Source of the DNA: GCA-2687025 sp964473525
GTDB taxonomy: Bacteria; Poribacteria; WGA-4E; GCA-2687025
Length of the DNA: 64,000 nucleotides
Reading direction: 5' to 3'
NCBI GenBank assembly: GCA_964473525.1
Contig: CAYYPK010000025.1
Location: 1-64,000, forward strand
The position numbers and the translations under genes are program-made. Shown here in pieces: positions 63,974 to 64,000 of the stretch. The notes beneath the pieces were generated by a model. The model did no database searches. It saw only the letters and a list, made by a program, of their open reading frames with translations, and was not told where the DNA came from. Numbering within the stretch: position 1 is the stretch's first letter; each line of letters begins with the position of its first letter.

Positions 63974-64000
63974 CGCGTACCCATCGTCGCGTTTCAGGTG

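Overview
The window is a gene-dense, GC-rich stretch of bacterial chromosome. Both strands are coded, intergenic gaps are short, and many neighbouring genes overlap by 4 bases. The cell is very probably diderm: there are many lipoprotein signals, a PorV-like outer-membrane beta-barrel protein, an LpoB-type activator and a periplasmic CpxP-like protein. The mix of a phytanoyl-CoA dioxygenase relative, enolase-superfamily dehydratases, RraA, ThuA, a heparinase-like lyase, FG-GAP/UnbV and SLC12-like genes resembles uncultured heterotrophs such as Poribacteria or Latescibacteria. That placement is inference only. The SRP RNA is the large type with an Alu domain.

Layout. 1-5.4 kb: PhyH dioxygenase, truA, smc. 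5.6-14.8 kb: the most unusual part. It is a cluster of secreted lipoproteins sharing a subtilase-propeptide-like module. It holds one intact subtilisin-like protease, two 5'-partial tandem copies of it that keep only the catalytic Asp, a stand-alone module protein, a two-module protein, a tail-fibre-like protein, a chimeric pseudogene, a palindromic MITE-like repeat and a glycosyltransferase. 14.8-19 kb: large SRP RNA, dnaX, ybaB and a secreted FG-GAP/UnbV protein. 19-27.3 kb: secreted and lipoprotein genes including an lpoB/COG3014 pair, then a sulfotransferase, an SQR-like flavoprotein, a radical SAM enzyme and a VTT-domain membrane protein. 27.4-31 kb: SLC12-like transporter coupled to a CCA-adding-type nucleotidyltransferase. 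31-37 kb (minus strand): ECF sigma/anti-sigma/CpxP-like operon and a BMP-type ABC importer with only one permease gene. 37-38 kb: ankyrin protein.

38.3-48.7 kb is a one-direction Mg/phosphate/polyphosphate block: mgtE, DUF47 regulator, PiT, UspA, Na/Pi cotransporter, PPK2, Ppx/GppA, a CYTH enzyme and a long unrecognised protein. Together these would import Mg and phosphate, make and break polyphosphate and handle triphosphates. 48.7-64 kb is a catabolic and envelope region: alpha/beta hydrolase, PorV-like protein, RraA, two enolase-superfamily enzymes, a BrnT-type toxin with an unusual antitoxin, a CDF metal exporter, a membrane-anchored HEAT protein, nucleoside hydrolase, ThuA, heparinase-like lyase, an Eis-like acetyltransferase and a CgeB-like glycosyltransferase.

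No tRNA, 5S/16S/23S rRNA, CRISPR array or complete insertion sequence was seen. All homology statements come from reading motifs; no database search was run.
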